From Planctomycetota bacterium (GTDB taxonomy: Bacteria > Planctomycetota > Phycisphaerae > Phycisphaerales > Phycisphaeraceae): a DNA stretch of 39,509 nt. The notes beneath the pieces are model-generated. The model ran no database searches and was not told where the DNA came from. It saw only the letters and a program-made list of their open reading frames with translations. Within the stretch, counting starts at the first letter, position 1. Each line of letters opens with the position of its first letter. The translations under genes and the position numbers were made by a program. Location: the NCBI GenBank assembly GCA_024279865.1, contig JAJRRC010000026.1, forward strand, positions 1 to 39,509. Reading direction: 5' to 3'. This document shows positions 25,042 through 34,404 of this stretch, one piece after another.

Positions 25042-25899
25042 ATGGTCCAGTCGCAGCTTGAACAATCTGACATCCACGCCCAGCAAACCGCTGAAGCCTA
25101 TGACCAACTGGGATTGCCCCCCAAAGCGATCCCCCGCCATATTGCCATCATCATGGATGGCAATGGACGCTGGGCTCAAAAGCAAGGCAAGCCTCGCCTG
25201 TTCGGCCATCAAGCTGGCGCCAAAGTCGTTCGATCCATCGTCACCGAATGTGCCAGACTCAAACTTGAGGCACTGACCTTGTACAGCTTTTCCACGGACA
25301 ACTGGAAACGACCTGCCGACGAAATCGGCTTTTTGATGGACCTCTATGTTGAATATCTAGCAGCCGAACGCCAGACCCTCATGGATAACAATGTCCGGTT
25401 CATTCAACTTGGACAACGTGAAGGCTTGCCCGGCCCGGTCCTTGAACAACTGGATGAAACCACACGAATCACGGCAAAAAACACAGGGTTGACCCTTTCA
25501 CTCGCTATTAATTACGGTTCTCGAACCGAGATCACCGATGCCACGCGGGCCATTGCTCAAAAAGTGGCTTCTGGCGAAATGTCGCTTGATCAAATTACCG
25601 AACAAACCGTCACGGATCATTTGTACACTGCGGGCTTGCCTGACCCGGACCTGCTGATTCGCACCGCAGGCGAAATGAGACTGAGCAATTATCTGCTCTG
25701 GCAAATCAGCTATGCAGAGCTATACGTCGCGGAAGTTTGCTGGCCTGAATTTGGGGTCCAGACCTTGCGCGAAGCAATTCTCTCTTATGCCAAGCGAAAG
25801 CGTAATTTCGGTGCCATCGCCACCACATTGCCCCTGAAAAACAACGCTTCTCTGAGCCAAAATGCGGACAACAACACATCAAACCAACAGGTCCAATGA
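25042..25899 (+). CDS. uppS: Isoprenyl transferase, undecaprenyl diphosphate synthase UppS
   Basis: 285 residues. It extends farnesyl diphosphate to the cell-wall lipid carrier. IPRHIAIIMDGNGRWAQ has the catalytic Asp; LTLYSFSTDNWKRP and LLIRTAGEMRLSNYLLWQ are family motifs, although the usual RTSGE is RTAGE here. About 30 N-terminal residues and 20 polar C-terminal residues are extra. Its start lies 9 bp after purA. No cdsA-like gene follows, unlike in many bacteria. Confidence 0.94.
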   Translation: MVQSQLEQSDIHAQQTAEAYDQLGLPPKAIPRHIAIIMDGNGRWAQKQGKPRLFGHQAGAKVVRSIVTECARLKLEALTLYSFSTDNWKRPADEIGFLMDLYVEYLAAERQTLMDNNVRFIQLGQREGLPGPVLEQLDETTRITAKNTGLTLSLAINYGSRTEITDATRAIAQKVASGEMSLDQITEQTVTDHLYTAGLPDPDLLIRTAGEMRLSNYLLWQISYAELYVAEVCWPEFGVQTLREAILSYAKRKRNFGAIATTLPLKNNASLSQNADNNTSNQQVQ

Positions 25900-25987
25900 A
25901 ACGCGGTAGAAGAACCCGGTATTCACGATATTCCCCTTCATCTGAAAAACCCTTAAAAATAGACATTCTCTTTTTGGATACCTTACT

Positions 25988-27709
25988 ATGAAATATATAA
26001 TTTTTATCATTGCAATCCTGCTCGTCTTGGCATCCATCGGCACTTGGTCTAGCTTGCCTGACGTCCAAACCACCCGGCCGGTGGTGTATTGGGTCACCGA
26101 TGCAAACCCCGCCCGCGTGGAACAGGTTGCCATCTTTCAACGTTGGCTAAAAAAACACAACTATCCGGACATGGAGTTGCGGGTTGACTCAGCAAACCGA
26201 GATATCGCCAAAATGATTATCCAAGGTGTCTCCGGCGTCGGCGGCGATACCATAGACGTCGCGTCCGGTGCAGGCATGCGGTATTTCCATTCCATGGGTC
26301 TTCTTGAACCAGTCACCGAACAAGCCAAACGACTCGGCTATGGCCTGGATAAAACCTATCCCCCCATCAGACCGGAACTGGCACTTGATGGTGAACAATA
26401 TATGTTTCCGTGCAATGTGTATGCCACCGTTTTTTGGGTCAATAAAAGCACGTTTCAAAAAGCAGGCGTACAGTCTCCTCCCACACGCTGGGATTTTGAA
26501 ACCTTTGAACGGATCGGCAAAGAGTTTGTCAAAAAAACCAATACCCCGGGCGAACGCCGAAGATATTTCATGGCCAATCGGGTAGACCCCATCGTCATGA
26601 TGCGAAGTTTGGGACTCAGTCGTTTTAATGAAACCCTCACCAGCTGCACCTACAATGATCCTCGCTATGCCAAAGCACTCTCGCTGATGCACAAGTGGAC
26701 CTTTGAAGACCATATCCTGCCCACGGCATCGGACGTAGACGCATTTGATACCGATGCAGGCTATGGCGGACCGGCTCTTTATCTGTTTGACAAGGGCAAT
26801 TATGCCATGTTCGGCATGGGACGTTATGCGTTGATTCGCTTGCGAGATCAGCAAAGAGAGCGGCTCGAAAAAAAACTGCCAATGATGGAGCTGGATATTG
26901 TCGAGCAGCCTCACGGCGGATTCCCCAACACCAACACAGGCACCCGTGCCGCGGCGGTGTACGTGGGCTCCCATCAGAAAGACCTCGCGGTTTATTTTCA
27001 AGCGTTTCTCGCCAGCAAAGATTACAACATGCAAGTGGTGCGAGATGCTGATGCGTTGCCCCCCAATCCGATTTACACGCACACACAAGCCTTCTCCAAA
27101 CCGCTGCCGTTGTTGCCGAACCTGACGCTTTTGTTTGAGTATGAGCCATCAGAAAAAACGACCGTCTCGAATTTTCGCATTCGTTTTTATGAAGCACTCG
27201 ACGAAGTGGACCGCGGCAGTCCTTGGTCGGTCACACAATTGCCACGCCCCCCCAAGCCCAAGCATATGGATGATGCACAATACGCAAAAACACTTGCTCT
27301 GTTTGATCAAAAATATGAAGCACTTTTGCCTGTTTATCGCAGTGAATGGGGTTTGCATGAAAAATTCATACAAACGATGGACCACACCGCCATTGCAGCC
27401 GCCAATACGCCCTTTGTGGTTTCCAACGTGGTCGATCGGATTACGCGCAAAGGCATCTCCACTTTTATGAATAATCTTGCCACTGCCGAGCAGACCAGTC
27501 ACAATACGGCACAACAAATCAATGCTGAAATTGAGCGGACTTTGTCTGAAAACCCTAATTTACAAAAACGATATGACCAACTAACTGCTGACCAGGCACA
27601 AATTGACGCGTTACGTCAGGCCGGGAAAAAAGTCCCTGTGCATTTGATCCGCAATCCGTTTTATCGTGCTTATTACCTCGCCCAAGGCTGGTTAGCAGAA
27701 ACACCTTGA
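25988..27709 (+). CDS. Sugar ABC transporter extracellular solute-binding protein, paralogue 1
   Basis: 573 residues. One N-terminal membrane segment (about 3-20) without lipobox cysteine suggests membrane anchoring or cleavage by signal peptidase I. The body is a family-1-type sugar-binding protein: VVYWVTDANPARVEQVAIFQRWLKKH, GVGGDTIDVASGAGMRYFHSMGLLEPV and MFPCNVYATVFWVNKSTFQKAG, WDFETFERIGKEF. The last 60 residues (helical, DQAQIDALRQAGKKVPVHLIRNPF) are an extension shared with the next gene. The ligand is unknown. It is 88 bp after uppS and probably starts a separate transcript. Confidence 0.85.
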   Translation: MKYIIFIIAILLVLASIGTWSSLPDVQTTRPVVYWVTDANPARVEQVAIFQRWLKKHNYPDMELRVDSANRDIAKMIIQGVSGVGGDTIDVASGAGMRYFHSMGLLEPVTEQAKRLGYGLDKTYPPIRPELALDGEQYMFPCNVYATVFWVNKSTFQKAGVQSPPTRWDFETFERIGKEFVKKTNTPGERRRYFMANRVDPIVMMRSLGLSRFNETLTSCTYNDPRYAKALSLMHKWTFEDHILPTASDVDAFDTDAGYGGPALYLFDKGNYAMFGMGRYALIRLRDQQRERLEKKLPMMELDIVEQPHGGFPNTNTGTRAAAVYVGSHQKDLAVYFQAFLASKDYNMQVVRDADALPPNPIYTHTQAFSKPLPLLPNLTLLFEYEPSEKTTVSNFRIRFYEALDEVDRGSPWSVTQLPRPPKPKHMDDAQYAKTLALFDQKYEALLPVYRSEWGLHEKFIQTMDHTAIAAANTPFVVSNVVDRITRKGISTFMNNLATAEQTSHNTAQQINAEIERTLSENPNLQKRYDQLTADQAQIDALRQAGKKVPVHLIRNPFYRAYYLAQGWLAETP

Positions 27710-27841
27710 GGCTTAAAAGATTAATGTAAAAACGATTCCACAAATAACCACGTTATCCATCGGGAGACAAAAACGCTATTATATAACGCTATCTGTTTAC
27801 TCTTATCCCTGTTTTTGCTCATGCTCTAGGTGGAGGACTCC

Positions 27842-29563
27842 GTGAAATATTTGATCGCACTTGTATTTTTCATATTGGTATTAGCATCGGTGACAACTTG
27901 GCTTATGTCGCCAAATGCGCCGACAAGCCGCCCTGTTATTTACTGGGTCACGGGCATGAACTCGGCACGTATGGAACAAGTTGCGATTTTTCAAAACTGG
28001 CTTATTAAGCATGGACACCCAGATATGGAATTGCGGTTGGATACCGCCAACCGCGACCCTTCAAAAATGATCATTCAAGGTGTCTCCGGGGTCGGCGGCG
28101 ATACATGGGATGTCTTCTCCGGAGCGGGCATGCGCTTTTTCCATTCGATGGGACTGCTTGAACCGGTGACCAAGCAAGCCAAAGAACTCAACTACGGCTT
28201 AGATAAAACCTTTCCAGCCCTCGTCCCAGAACTGTCCATCGACGGCGAGCAGTACATGTTCCCCTGTAACGTCACCACCAACCTCTACTGGGTCAACAAA
28301 GCAACCTTCCGAAAATATGGCATGGAACCGCCTTCAGGAACGTGGGACATCGAAACCTTTGAACGCATGGGCAAAGAGTTCACCAAAAAATCCAATCCCC
28401 CCGGCAAACGCCGAAGCTATTTCATCACCAATCGCGTTGACGCCTATGTCCTAGGACGAAGCTTCGGCACCTCCCAGTTCAACGAAACCCTCACCCGAAG
28501 CACACTCAATGCTCGAGGCTATACCAAAGCTTTAGAACTTATTTATAAGTGGACTTACGAGGATCATATCCTGCCCACGGCTGCAGACATGGATGCCTTT
28601 GATTCCGAAGCCGGCGAAGGCGGCCCAGAACTATACCTGTTTGACAAAGGTAATTATGCCACCTTCCTCAAGGGCCGTTGGGTTTTAATTCGCTTGCGGG
28701 AACAGCAGGAAGATCGTTTGCTTCGCAATGAACCACTCATGGAACTCGATGTGGTCCAGTCCATGTATAGCGAATTCCCCAATGCAATTATTGCAACCCG
28801 TGCAGCAGCCGTTTACGCGGGTTCGAAGCACAAAGATTTGGCGGTGTATTTCCAAGCATTTCTAGCTAGTGAAGATTACAACATGCAGATTGTCCGCGAT
28901 GCTGATGCGTTGCCACCCAATCCTATTTACATGGACACAGAAGCTTATTACAAGCCTCTGCCGCTGCTTCCAAATTTGCAATTGATCTTTAAATATCAGC
29001 CTTCGGAAACCGAGAAGATATCAGCATTTCGTATTCAATTTTATGAAGCACTTGACCAAGTCGACCGTGACAAACCTTGGTCGATTTCAGATTTACCCCG
29101 CCCCCCCAAACCTCAGCTCGCATCAGACGCTCAGTACCAAAAGCAGTTGATTGCTTTTGACAAGCAATACAATTTCACCCTCCCGATTTATCTCAATGAA
29201 TGGGGGTTGCATGAGAAATTTTCAAAAGCAACGACGACCATTTCCGTCCCCCCGGAAAACTCGCCGTTTGTGCTTTCAAACGTTGCTTCTCGCATGACGC
29301 GTAAAGCCTATATGGCCATGATGAACCATATCATCACCCCCCAAGAAGCAGCTCAACAGGCAGCCAAGCATGTGAATGCAGAAATAGATCGCAACTTAGC
29401 GGAGCACCCTCAATTGCGTGAACGCTATGAAAAACTTTTGGCTGACCAACAGGAAATTGAAGCCTTACGCAAAGCCGGCAAAAAAGTGCCTTTGCACTTG
29501 ATCCGCAATCCGTTCCATCAAGCTTATTACCGCGACCAAGGCTGGTTGAAGGAGACCCCATGA
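27842..29563 (+). CDS. Sugar ABC transporter extracellular solute-binding protein, paralogue 2
   Basis: 573 residues, highly similar over its whole length to the preceding gene, so a tandem duplication. I chose GTG 27842 (MKYLIALVFFILVLASVTTW), which has GGTGGAGG just upstream and aligns with the start of paralogue 1; GTG 27830 would add four residues. It has the same anchor, binding domain and C-terminal helix. Two isolated CCCCCGG units fall in this gene (near 28398-28404 and 29249-29255), at places where paralogue 1 differs. Its stop overlaps the permease start by ATGA. Confidence 0.86.
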   Translation: MKYLIALVFFILVLASVTTWLMSPNAPTSRPVIYWVTGMNSARMEQVAIFQNWLIKHGHPDMELRLDTANRDPSKMIIQGVSGVGGDTWDVFSGAGMRFFHSMGLLEPVTKQAKELNYGLDKTFPALVPELSIDGEQYMFPCNVTTNLYWVNKATFRKYGMEPPSGTWDIETFERMGKEFTKKSNPPGKRRSYFITNRVDAYVLGRSFGTSQFNETLTRSTLNARGYTKALELIYKWTYEDHILPTAADMDAFDSEAGEGGPELYLFDKGNYATFLKGRWVLIRLREQQEDRLLRNEPLMELDVVQSMYSEFPNAIIATRAAAVYAGSKHKDLAVYFQAFLASEDYNMQIVRDADALPPNPIYMDTEAYYKPLPLLPNLQLIFKYQPSETEKISAFRIQFYEALDQVDRDKPWSISDLPRPPKPQLASDAQYQKQLIAFDKQYNFTLPIYLNEWGLHEKFSKATTTISVPPENSPFVLSNVASRMTRKAYMAMMNHIITPQEAAQQAAKHVNAEIDRNLAEHPQLRERYEKLLADQQEIEALRKAGKKVPLHLIRNPFHQAYYRDQGWLKETP

Positions 29564-31056
29564 CGCATCGAAAACGAACCCTTCGGGAATTAGCCACGGG
29601 CTTAGGATTTCTCCTGCCCAATATTTTAGGCTTCCTGACTTTTACGACCATTCCACTGGTTTTCAGTATGGTGTTGGCGTTTAGTAACTGGGACCTCAAA
29701 CGCCATAACATGTTCAAAGAGGAGTCGATTTCCTTTTTGGGGATTGACAACTTTATCCGTCTCTTTTCAGAACCGGACTTTTGGCAGTACCTCGGCAACA
29801 CCCTGTTTTTCATGATGAACATTCCGTTTGCCATTGGCGGTAGTTTGCTGGCAGCGATTTTGCTCAGCAAAGACCTTGATGGGGGTAGCCGTCGGGCGGG
29901 GCTGTGGTTGTTTGCCTCGGCGGTCATGGTTGCCAGTCTTCTTATGCTGATAGTGGTTGGCATGGGCTCGACAGGCATGACGATTCTCATCTGTGGCCTG
30001 GCGTCGATGTTTCTCGTCGGCGGCACGCTGGGACGAACCTCGGTCTACCGCACCTTGTTTTACTTGCCTCACTTCACCGCAGGCGTTGCGACGTTCATCC
30101 TTTGGAAAAAACTTTACAACCCATACACAGGGCCAATCAACCAAGCCCTTCGCCCCATGTTCGACAAGGTTACAAACGTGGTCGTTTCCACCCCCACGCC
30201 CATGATTCAAGCAGGCTTCTGGGCTGCGATTGCCATTGCCATGGGACTGCTTTTCCTTGGCCTGCGAAAAATGGCCAATCAATGGCGTGATGGTGACCTT
30301 GGGTCCACTGCCATGGTTGTTCCCACAATCTTTTTACTGCTTCCAGCAGCAGTCAGCTTTTACAATGGATGGCTCCCCACTCAAACCGCTTCGTTCGTCA
30401 TCGGCATCTCCGCGGTTTGCCTACTCGTTTGGCATCTCTTTGGCATGGCCTCCAGCGGTCAAGAATTCCCCTGCAAAAAAAGCAATGGTTTTGGCAGTGC
30501 CGCGATGTTGGCTTTGGCCTTTATGGTGCTCCAATTTATTCTCATTGGATTGGGATTAACTGCTTACCACCTCCCAGTCAACGCAGCCGTCGACGGCGGC
30601 CTGCAACCTCCGTTCTGGCTGACAAGTGTTCACTGGGCCAAGCCTGCCATCATGATGATGGGCTTGTGGGGCGCGATTGGCTCGAACAACATGCTGTTGT
30701 ACTTGGCGGCGTTGACCAATGTGCCTGGCGATTTGTATGAAGCGGCCGATATCGACGGAGCTTCACGGTTCCAAAAATTCTGGAATGTGACTTGGCCCCA
30801 GTTGGCTCCCACCACGTTCTTCATTGTCGTGATGAGCATGATTCACGGCCTACAGGGTGGTTTCGAAATGGCAAGAACCATGACCCAAGGTGGACCTGCC
30901 GGGGCGACCACCACTCTGAGTTACTTCATCTATACCGAAGGTTTTGAAACCGGGCGTTTGGGATATTCATCGGCCGTGGCGTGGACTTTGTTCGCCATGG
31001 TCTTTACGATCACGATGTTCAACTGGAAATTTGGAAACCGCTATGTCAACGACTAA
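29560..31056 (+). CDS. Sugar ABC transporter permease (MalF/UgpA type) with extra membrane segments
   Basis: 498 residues, against about 300 for ordinary UgpA-type permeases. Canonical parts are the first segments (15-40, 85-102), YRTLFYLPHFTAGVATFILWKKLYNP (164-188), and the EAA loop EAADIDGASRFQKFWNVTWPQL near 394-415 that contacts the ATPase. Between them are two hydrophobic insertions: about 112-158 (two segments) and about 208-345 (about four segments). The total is therefore near 12 segments. It overlaps the binding-protein gene by 4 bp and the next permease gene by 14 bp. No ATPase gene is in the operon. Confidence 0.88.
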   Translation: MTHRKRTLRELATGLGFLLPNILGFLTFTTIPLVFSMVLAFSNWDLKRHNMFKEESISFLGIDNFIRLFSEPDFWQYLGNTLFFMMNIPFAIGGSLLAAILLSKDLDGGSRRAGLWLFASAVMVASLLMLIVVGMGSTGMTILICGLASMFLVGGTLGRTSVYRTLFYLPHFTAGVATFILWKKLYNPYTGPINQALRPMFDKVTNVVVSTPTPMIQAGFWAAIAIAMGLLFLGLRKMANQWRDGDLGSTAMVVPTIFLLLPAAVSFYNGWLPTQTASFVIGISAVCLLVWHLFGMASSGQEFPCKKSNGFGSAAMLALAFMVLQFILIGLGLTAYHLPVNAAVDGGLQPPFWLTSVHWAKPAIMMMGLWGAIGSNNMLLYLAALTNVPGDLYEAADIDGASRFQKFWNVTWPQLAPTTFFIVVMSMIHGLQGGFEMARTMTQGGPAGATTTLSYFIYTEGFETGRLGYSSAVAWTLFAMVFTITMFNWKFGNRYVND

Positions 31057-31891
31057 AACATACCGCCCTGGATTGGGCCGCAAATTCTATTCGTCGGCCA
31101 TGCTACATGTGGTCCTCACCCTCATGAGCTTGGGCTTGGCCCTTCCATTTGCATGGATGCTATTGACGAGCTTCAAACCCTTGGTCGAAGTTCAGTCTGA
31201 TAGCTGGATCCCGGTGCGTTGGCAGCCCAGCAATTACATTGAAGTTTTCAATGTGATTCCTTTCGCCAAGTTCTATTGGAACAGTTTGTTCGTGGCCAGT
31301 TGGGTAACGTTCCTGCAGGTGATGACCAGTTCATTGGCAGCCTTTAGTTTTTCGAGACTGCAATGGCCCGGCCGAGACAAAGTCTTTGCCCTTTATCTCT
31401 GCACCATGATGTTGCCTGGGTTGGTCATGATGATCCCCAACTTTCAGATCATGATTTCTCTAGAACTTGTTGATACCTACACGGGCTTGATTCTACCTGC
31501 TGCCTTCTCTGCGTTCGGCACCTTCCTGCTTCGCCAATTTATGTTGACGATCCCGGCGAGCCTTGATGAATCAGCCCAGATTGACGGTGCGAGCAAGTGG
31601 CGTTTGTATTGGGACATCATTTTGCCGTTGGCGCGACCCGGCTTGATCACGTTGACCATTTTTACCTTCATGGGCAACTACAACAGTTTCTTCTGGCCGT
31701 TGGTGATGATTAAGAGTGTGGAAAAATACACGCTCCCAGTTGGCCTTTTGTTCTTTGATTCTTCACGTGGTCAATCGACCCATCTGCTGATGGCAGCGGT
31801 CGCCATGTCGGTGATCCCGATGATTTTGCTGTTCTTGCTTCTTCAGAAACAGTTGGTCAAAGGCATTCAGATGGGCGCAGTGAAGGGTTAA
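31043..31891 (+). CDS. Sugar ABC transporter permease (MalG/UgpE type)
   Basis: 282 residues from ATG 31043, which lies within the end of the previous gene; a longer in-frame upstream part is only its shadow. LALPFAWMLLTSFKPLVEV is the typical first segment and TSFKP signature; ESAQIDGASKWRLYWDIILPLARPGL is the EAA loop; six hydrophobic segments are visible. It completes the membrane pore with the preceding permease. An ATPase of the MsmK/UgpC kind must be encoded elsewhere, as is common for such operons. Confidence 0.92.
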   Translation: MSTTKTYRPGLGRKFYSSAMLHVVLTLMSLGLALPFAWMLLTSFKPLVEVQSDSWIPVRWQPSNYIEVFNVIPFAKFYWNSLFVASWVTFLQVMTSSLAAFSFSRLQWPGRDKVFALYLCTMMLPGLVMMIPNFQIMISLELVDTYTGLILPAAFSAFGTFLLRQFMLTIPASLDESAQIDGASKWRLYWDIILPLARPGLITLTIFTFMGNYNSFFWPLVMIKSVEKYTLPVGLLFFDSSRGQSTHLLMAAVAMSVIPMILLFLLLQKQLVKGIQMGAVKG

Positions 31892-31906
31892 TGGTTAAAC
31901 TAGGCC

Positions 31907-32839
31907 ATGCGCCAATTTTTCCATGGATTCATTTTATGTTTTTGGGTAGGCTGCCAGGCTTCTTCGCCTCAGTCGATCCCTCAACAAGTTGAGTTAATTC
32001 AAAAAACCACGCTGCCGATGCAGTTGGTGAGTTACCTGCCCATTGTGGATGTCATGATCAATGGGCAAGGGCCTTTTCATCTGATTCTTGATACAGGCAG
32101 TGCCATGGTGGTGCTTCGCCCGGCCGTGGCGAAAGCGTTACAACTCCCCCCTGGCGCAGTCCCTGGCACAGAATTCGCAAGATCCGCCAAAGGGGTTCGG
32201 ACCGTTGGGTTTGGGCATATCCAAAATTTACAATTGGGCGACGCGACCTTTAGAAACCTTGATGCCAAGCTCGTGGATATTCCGCAAGATTACCTTGGCC
32301 CCAGCATACGCATTGATGGTCTACTGGGTTTGCGTCTGTTTGATAACTTGCTGTTGAGCATTGACTATCCTGGTCGTCAACTCATTTTAGACCCCGCAGG
32401 TTCACTACACGCAGAGGAGCCTCACGTCATGACAGCCATTTTACAGGATGCGGAGCATTTGGTTTTAACCTTGTCGACGGGCTCTGGCACGTTGGATTGC
32501 ATTTTGGATACCGGAACAAGCATGGGACTTTTTCTGCTTCACGAAGATGCCCAGAATCTTCGCTTTTCCCATGGCCCGATCCCCGCCAGCTCGACTGCCA
32601 CTCCCAACGGCCAACTCTCGATGAGCGTGGGGCGATTGGCGGACCCACTGACCCTTGGGGGCCACCACTTGCCCAAACAAGCTGCCTACATTCAGCCCAG
32701 TTCGTATCCCCTGATCTCCCAGTCGGACCTTCAGCCTTTATTTGGCAAACCCTACTCTCTGCTAGGCGGACAAATCCTCAAGAACTTTGTGGTCAGCATT
32801 GACCAGCGAGCTTGCCTGGTTCGATTTGAACGCAATTAA
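31907..32839 (+). CDS. Retropepsin-like aspartic protease lipoprotein
   Basis: 310 residues. A short signal peptide with FWVGC (Cys16) predicts a lipoprotein. It carries two Asp-Thr-Gly motifs, FHLILDTGSAMVVL (Asp62) and DCILDTGTSMGLFL (Asp201), each followed by a hydrophobic flap-like strand, so it looks like a single-chain, two-lobed clan AA protease. It starts 15 bp after the permease stop and so may be co-transcribed. A partial paralogue follows. Whether it is active is untested. Confidence 0.8.
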   Translation: MRQFFHGFILCFWVGCQASSPQSIPQQVELIQKTTLPMQLVSYLPIVDVMINGQGPFHLILDTGSAMVVLRPAVAKALQLPPGAVPGTEFARSAKGVRTVGFGHIQNLQLGDATFRNLDAKLVDIPQDYLGPSIRIDGLLGLRLFDNLLLSIDYPGRQLILDPAGSLHAEEPHVMTAILQDAEHLVLTLSTGSGTLDCILDTGTSMGLFLLHEDAQNLRFSHGPIPASSTATPNGQLSMSVGRLADPLTLGGHHLPKQAAYIQPSSYPLISQSDLQPLFGKPYSLLGGQILKNFVVSIDQRACLVRFERN

Positions 32840-32930
32840 AATCCCCCCGTTGATGAACATCCTTTAAGCAGGTAATACCTCTTCCCACGGAGTCTGCTCT
32901 TGTGTATATCTTCAAGAGGGCAATCATACG

Positions 32931-33275
32931 GTGAGTCGAATAATCTGCGGGATGATGCTTTGTTTCTTGGTCAGCTGTCAAACCTATTGGCCTCAAACCG
33001 TACCGAAGCAGACCCTACTACCTCAAAAAACAACCATTCCCATCCAGTTCTACGACCATCGCCCAGTGGTCAACCTCATGATCAATGGAAAAGGTCCTTT
33101 TCAGATAATCCTTGATACCAGCAGCGTGGCCATGGCACTGCGCCCATCAGTTGCTCGGCAATTGGAACTGCCACCTCGGTATCAAGGCCGACTAGGCGGC
33201 AAAATGTTGCAGCATTTTATTCTGACCATCGACCAACGAACGCAACTGGTACAACTGATGCCCAATGGGCAATAG
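32931..33275 (+). pseudogene. Internally deleted paralogue of the retropepsin-like gene
   Basis: 114 residues, from GTG 32931. The first 80 residues match the start of the preceding protein (KTTIPIQFYDHRPVVNLMINGKGPFQIILDT versus KTTLPMQLVSYLPIVDVMINGQGPFHLILDT), then at LELPP it jumps to LGGKMLQHFILTIDQRTQLVQL, equivalent to LGGQILKNFVVSIDQRACLVRF at the end of the full protein. About 196 residues, including the second catalytic motif, are absent and the first motif is Asp-Thr-Ser. It is in frame, so it may still be translated as a small lipoprotein (VSCQ lipobox), but it cannot be a functional two-motif protease. Confidence 0.75.
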
Positions 33276-33279
33276 CACT

Positions 33280-34404
33280 CTAGTACGCATTGCATTTTCC
33301 CAATGGAATCTGATTCAAATTGAGCTTGGCAAGATAGGCTGCGATCTGTTTGCCTGTATCACCCTGCCCATAAGGGTGGACCCTTGCTCGCGGGGGATTT
33401 GCGAGAGCTTGCTTCACCGCTCGTCCAATGGCTGCGAGTGTTTCCTCGCAATCAATGACATTGGCGGGACGTTGACGACCCCATTGACGTGGGCCGATGT
33501 TCACCACGGGCACGCCGCCGGGACGTGCTGCAGCAGCTTCGATCAAGCCCGCGCTGGAGTTGCCGACCAACACACTGCACCCCTTGAGCAAACCCACAAA
33601 CCGGTCTCGTGGCAAATGCTCAATTAGCTTGACCGACGATTCTTTGATCGCTTGTTCAATGCCCCGATAGCCCGGATCATGGTTGGACCCCAGGACCACG
33701 CACCGCATGAACTTGGTGGCCTTGAGAATGTTTTTCATCACACGCTGTTCCACGGCATCGGTTCGACCGCAAGAATGATGCAAAACAATCGCGTAAGGTT
33801 CAACCCTCTCCTTGACAGGGGGGATGGCTGCCAACCCATCCAATGAAGAGGAGCCCACGTTCCAGATATGGTCGGGGTTTTCACCCAGACGAATGAGACG
33901 TTGACGGCTTTGCGTCGTTGCTGCAAAGTGCAAATGTGAGAGCTTGCTAATCGCGTGACGCATGGCATCGTCAGCCACGCCTTGAGCGCGGTCCCCGCCA
34001 TGCAGATGAGCAATGTGACCAAACTGTCCCACACCCGCAGCACATGCCGCGGCAAAGGCTTCAATGCGATCCCCCAACACCAATACCACGTCCGGTGTCA
34101 GTTTTAACAAGGCTTGAGTGATGCCTGTGATCCCGCGTCCCAAGGCGGCCGCGTCTTCGGACGCGCACGCAGTTTGCGTGCGGCTATTGCTGGCGATCTT
34201 TTTTTGCATGATCACTTTGGCATCGATGCGAATGCCTGCTGCTTTGATATCTTTAGCCGTGTTTTGAACCCAGTGCAAACCGGTAACGATTGTGCGTAGT
34301 TGTAATTGGTGGTGGGCTTCAATGGCACGCATCACTGGCAATAACAGGCCGAACTCAGCCCGCGTACCGGTCACCACCACGATATGACGTTGGGCCGAGG
34401 TCAT
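33280..34404 (-). CDS. neuC: UDP-N-acetylglucosamine 2-epimerase (hydrolysing), NeuC-like
   Basis: 374 residues. It would release ManNAc or a related sugar from a UDP-sugar for sialic-acid-like (nonulosonate) synthesis. VVTGTRAEFGLLLPVMRAI is the N-terminal UDP-sugar loop, LVLGDRIEAFAAACAA carries the conserved Asp-Arg, AHLHGGDRAQGVADDAMRHAISKLSHLHFA matches the catalytic His region, and GNSSAGLIEAAA is the C-terminal UDP site. A tandem hairpin sequence (34150-34182) is embedded in the reading frame as NSRTQTACASEDAA. The start overlaps the neuA-like stop by 4 bp. NeuC versus LegG cannot be separated here. Confidence 0.88.
   Translation of the reverse strand: MTSAQRHIVVVTGTRAEFGLLLPVMRAIEAHHQLQLRTIVTGLHWVQNTAKDIKAAGIRIDAKVIMQKKIASNSRTQTACASEDAAALGRGITGITQALLKLTPDVVLVLGDRIEAFAAACAAGVGQFGHIAHLHGGDRAQGVADDAMRHAISKLSHLHFAATTQSRQRLIRLGENPDHIWNVGSSSLDGLAAIPPVKERVEPYAIVLHHSCGRTDAVEQRVMKNILKATKFMRCVVLGSNHDPGYRGIEQAIKESSVKLIEHLPRDRFVGLLKGCSVLVGNSSAGLIEAAAARPGGVPVVNIGPRQWGRQRPANVIDCEETLAAIGRAVKQALANPPRARVHPYGQGDTGKQIAAYLAKLNLNQIPLGKCNAY
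34150..34182. repeat. REP-like double hairpin inside the neuC-like gene (copy 2)
   Basis: CGCGTC-TTCG-GACGCG (34150-34165, a UUCG-type loop) is directly joined to CGCACGC-AGTTT-GCGTGCG (34164-34182). On the minus strand the block AGCCGCACGC(N5)GCGTGCGCGTC matches 20060-20083 except in the loop. It is in frame with the gene. Confidence 0.6.
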
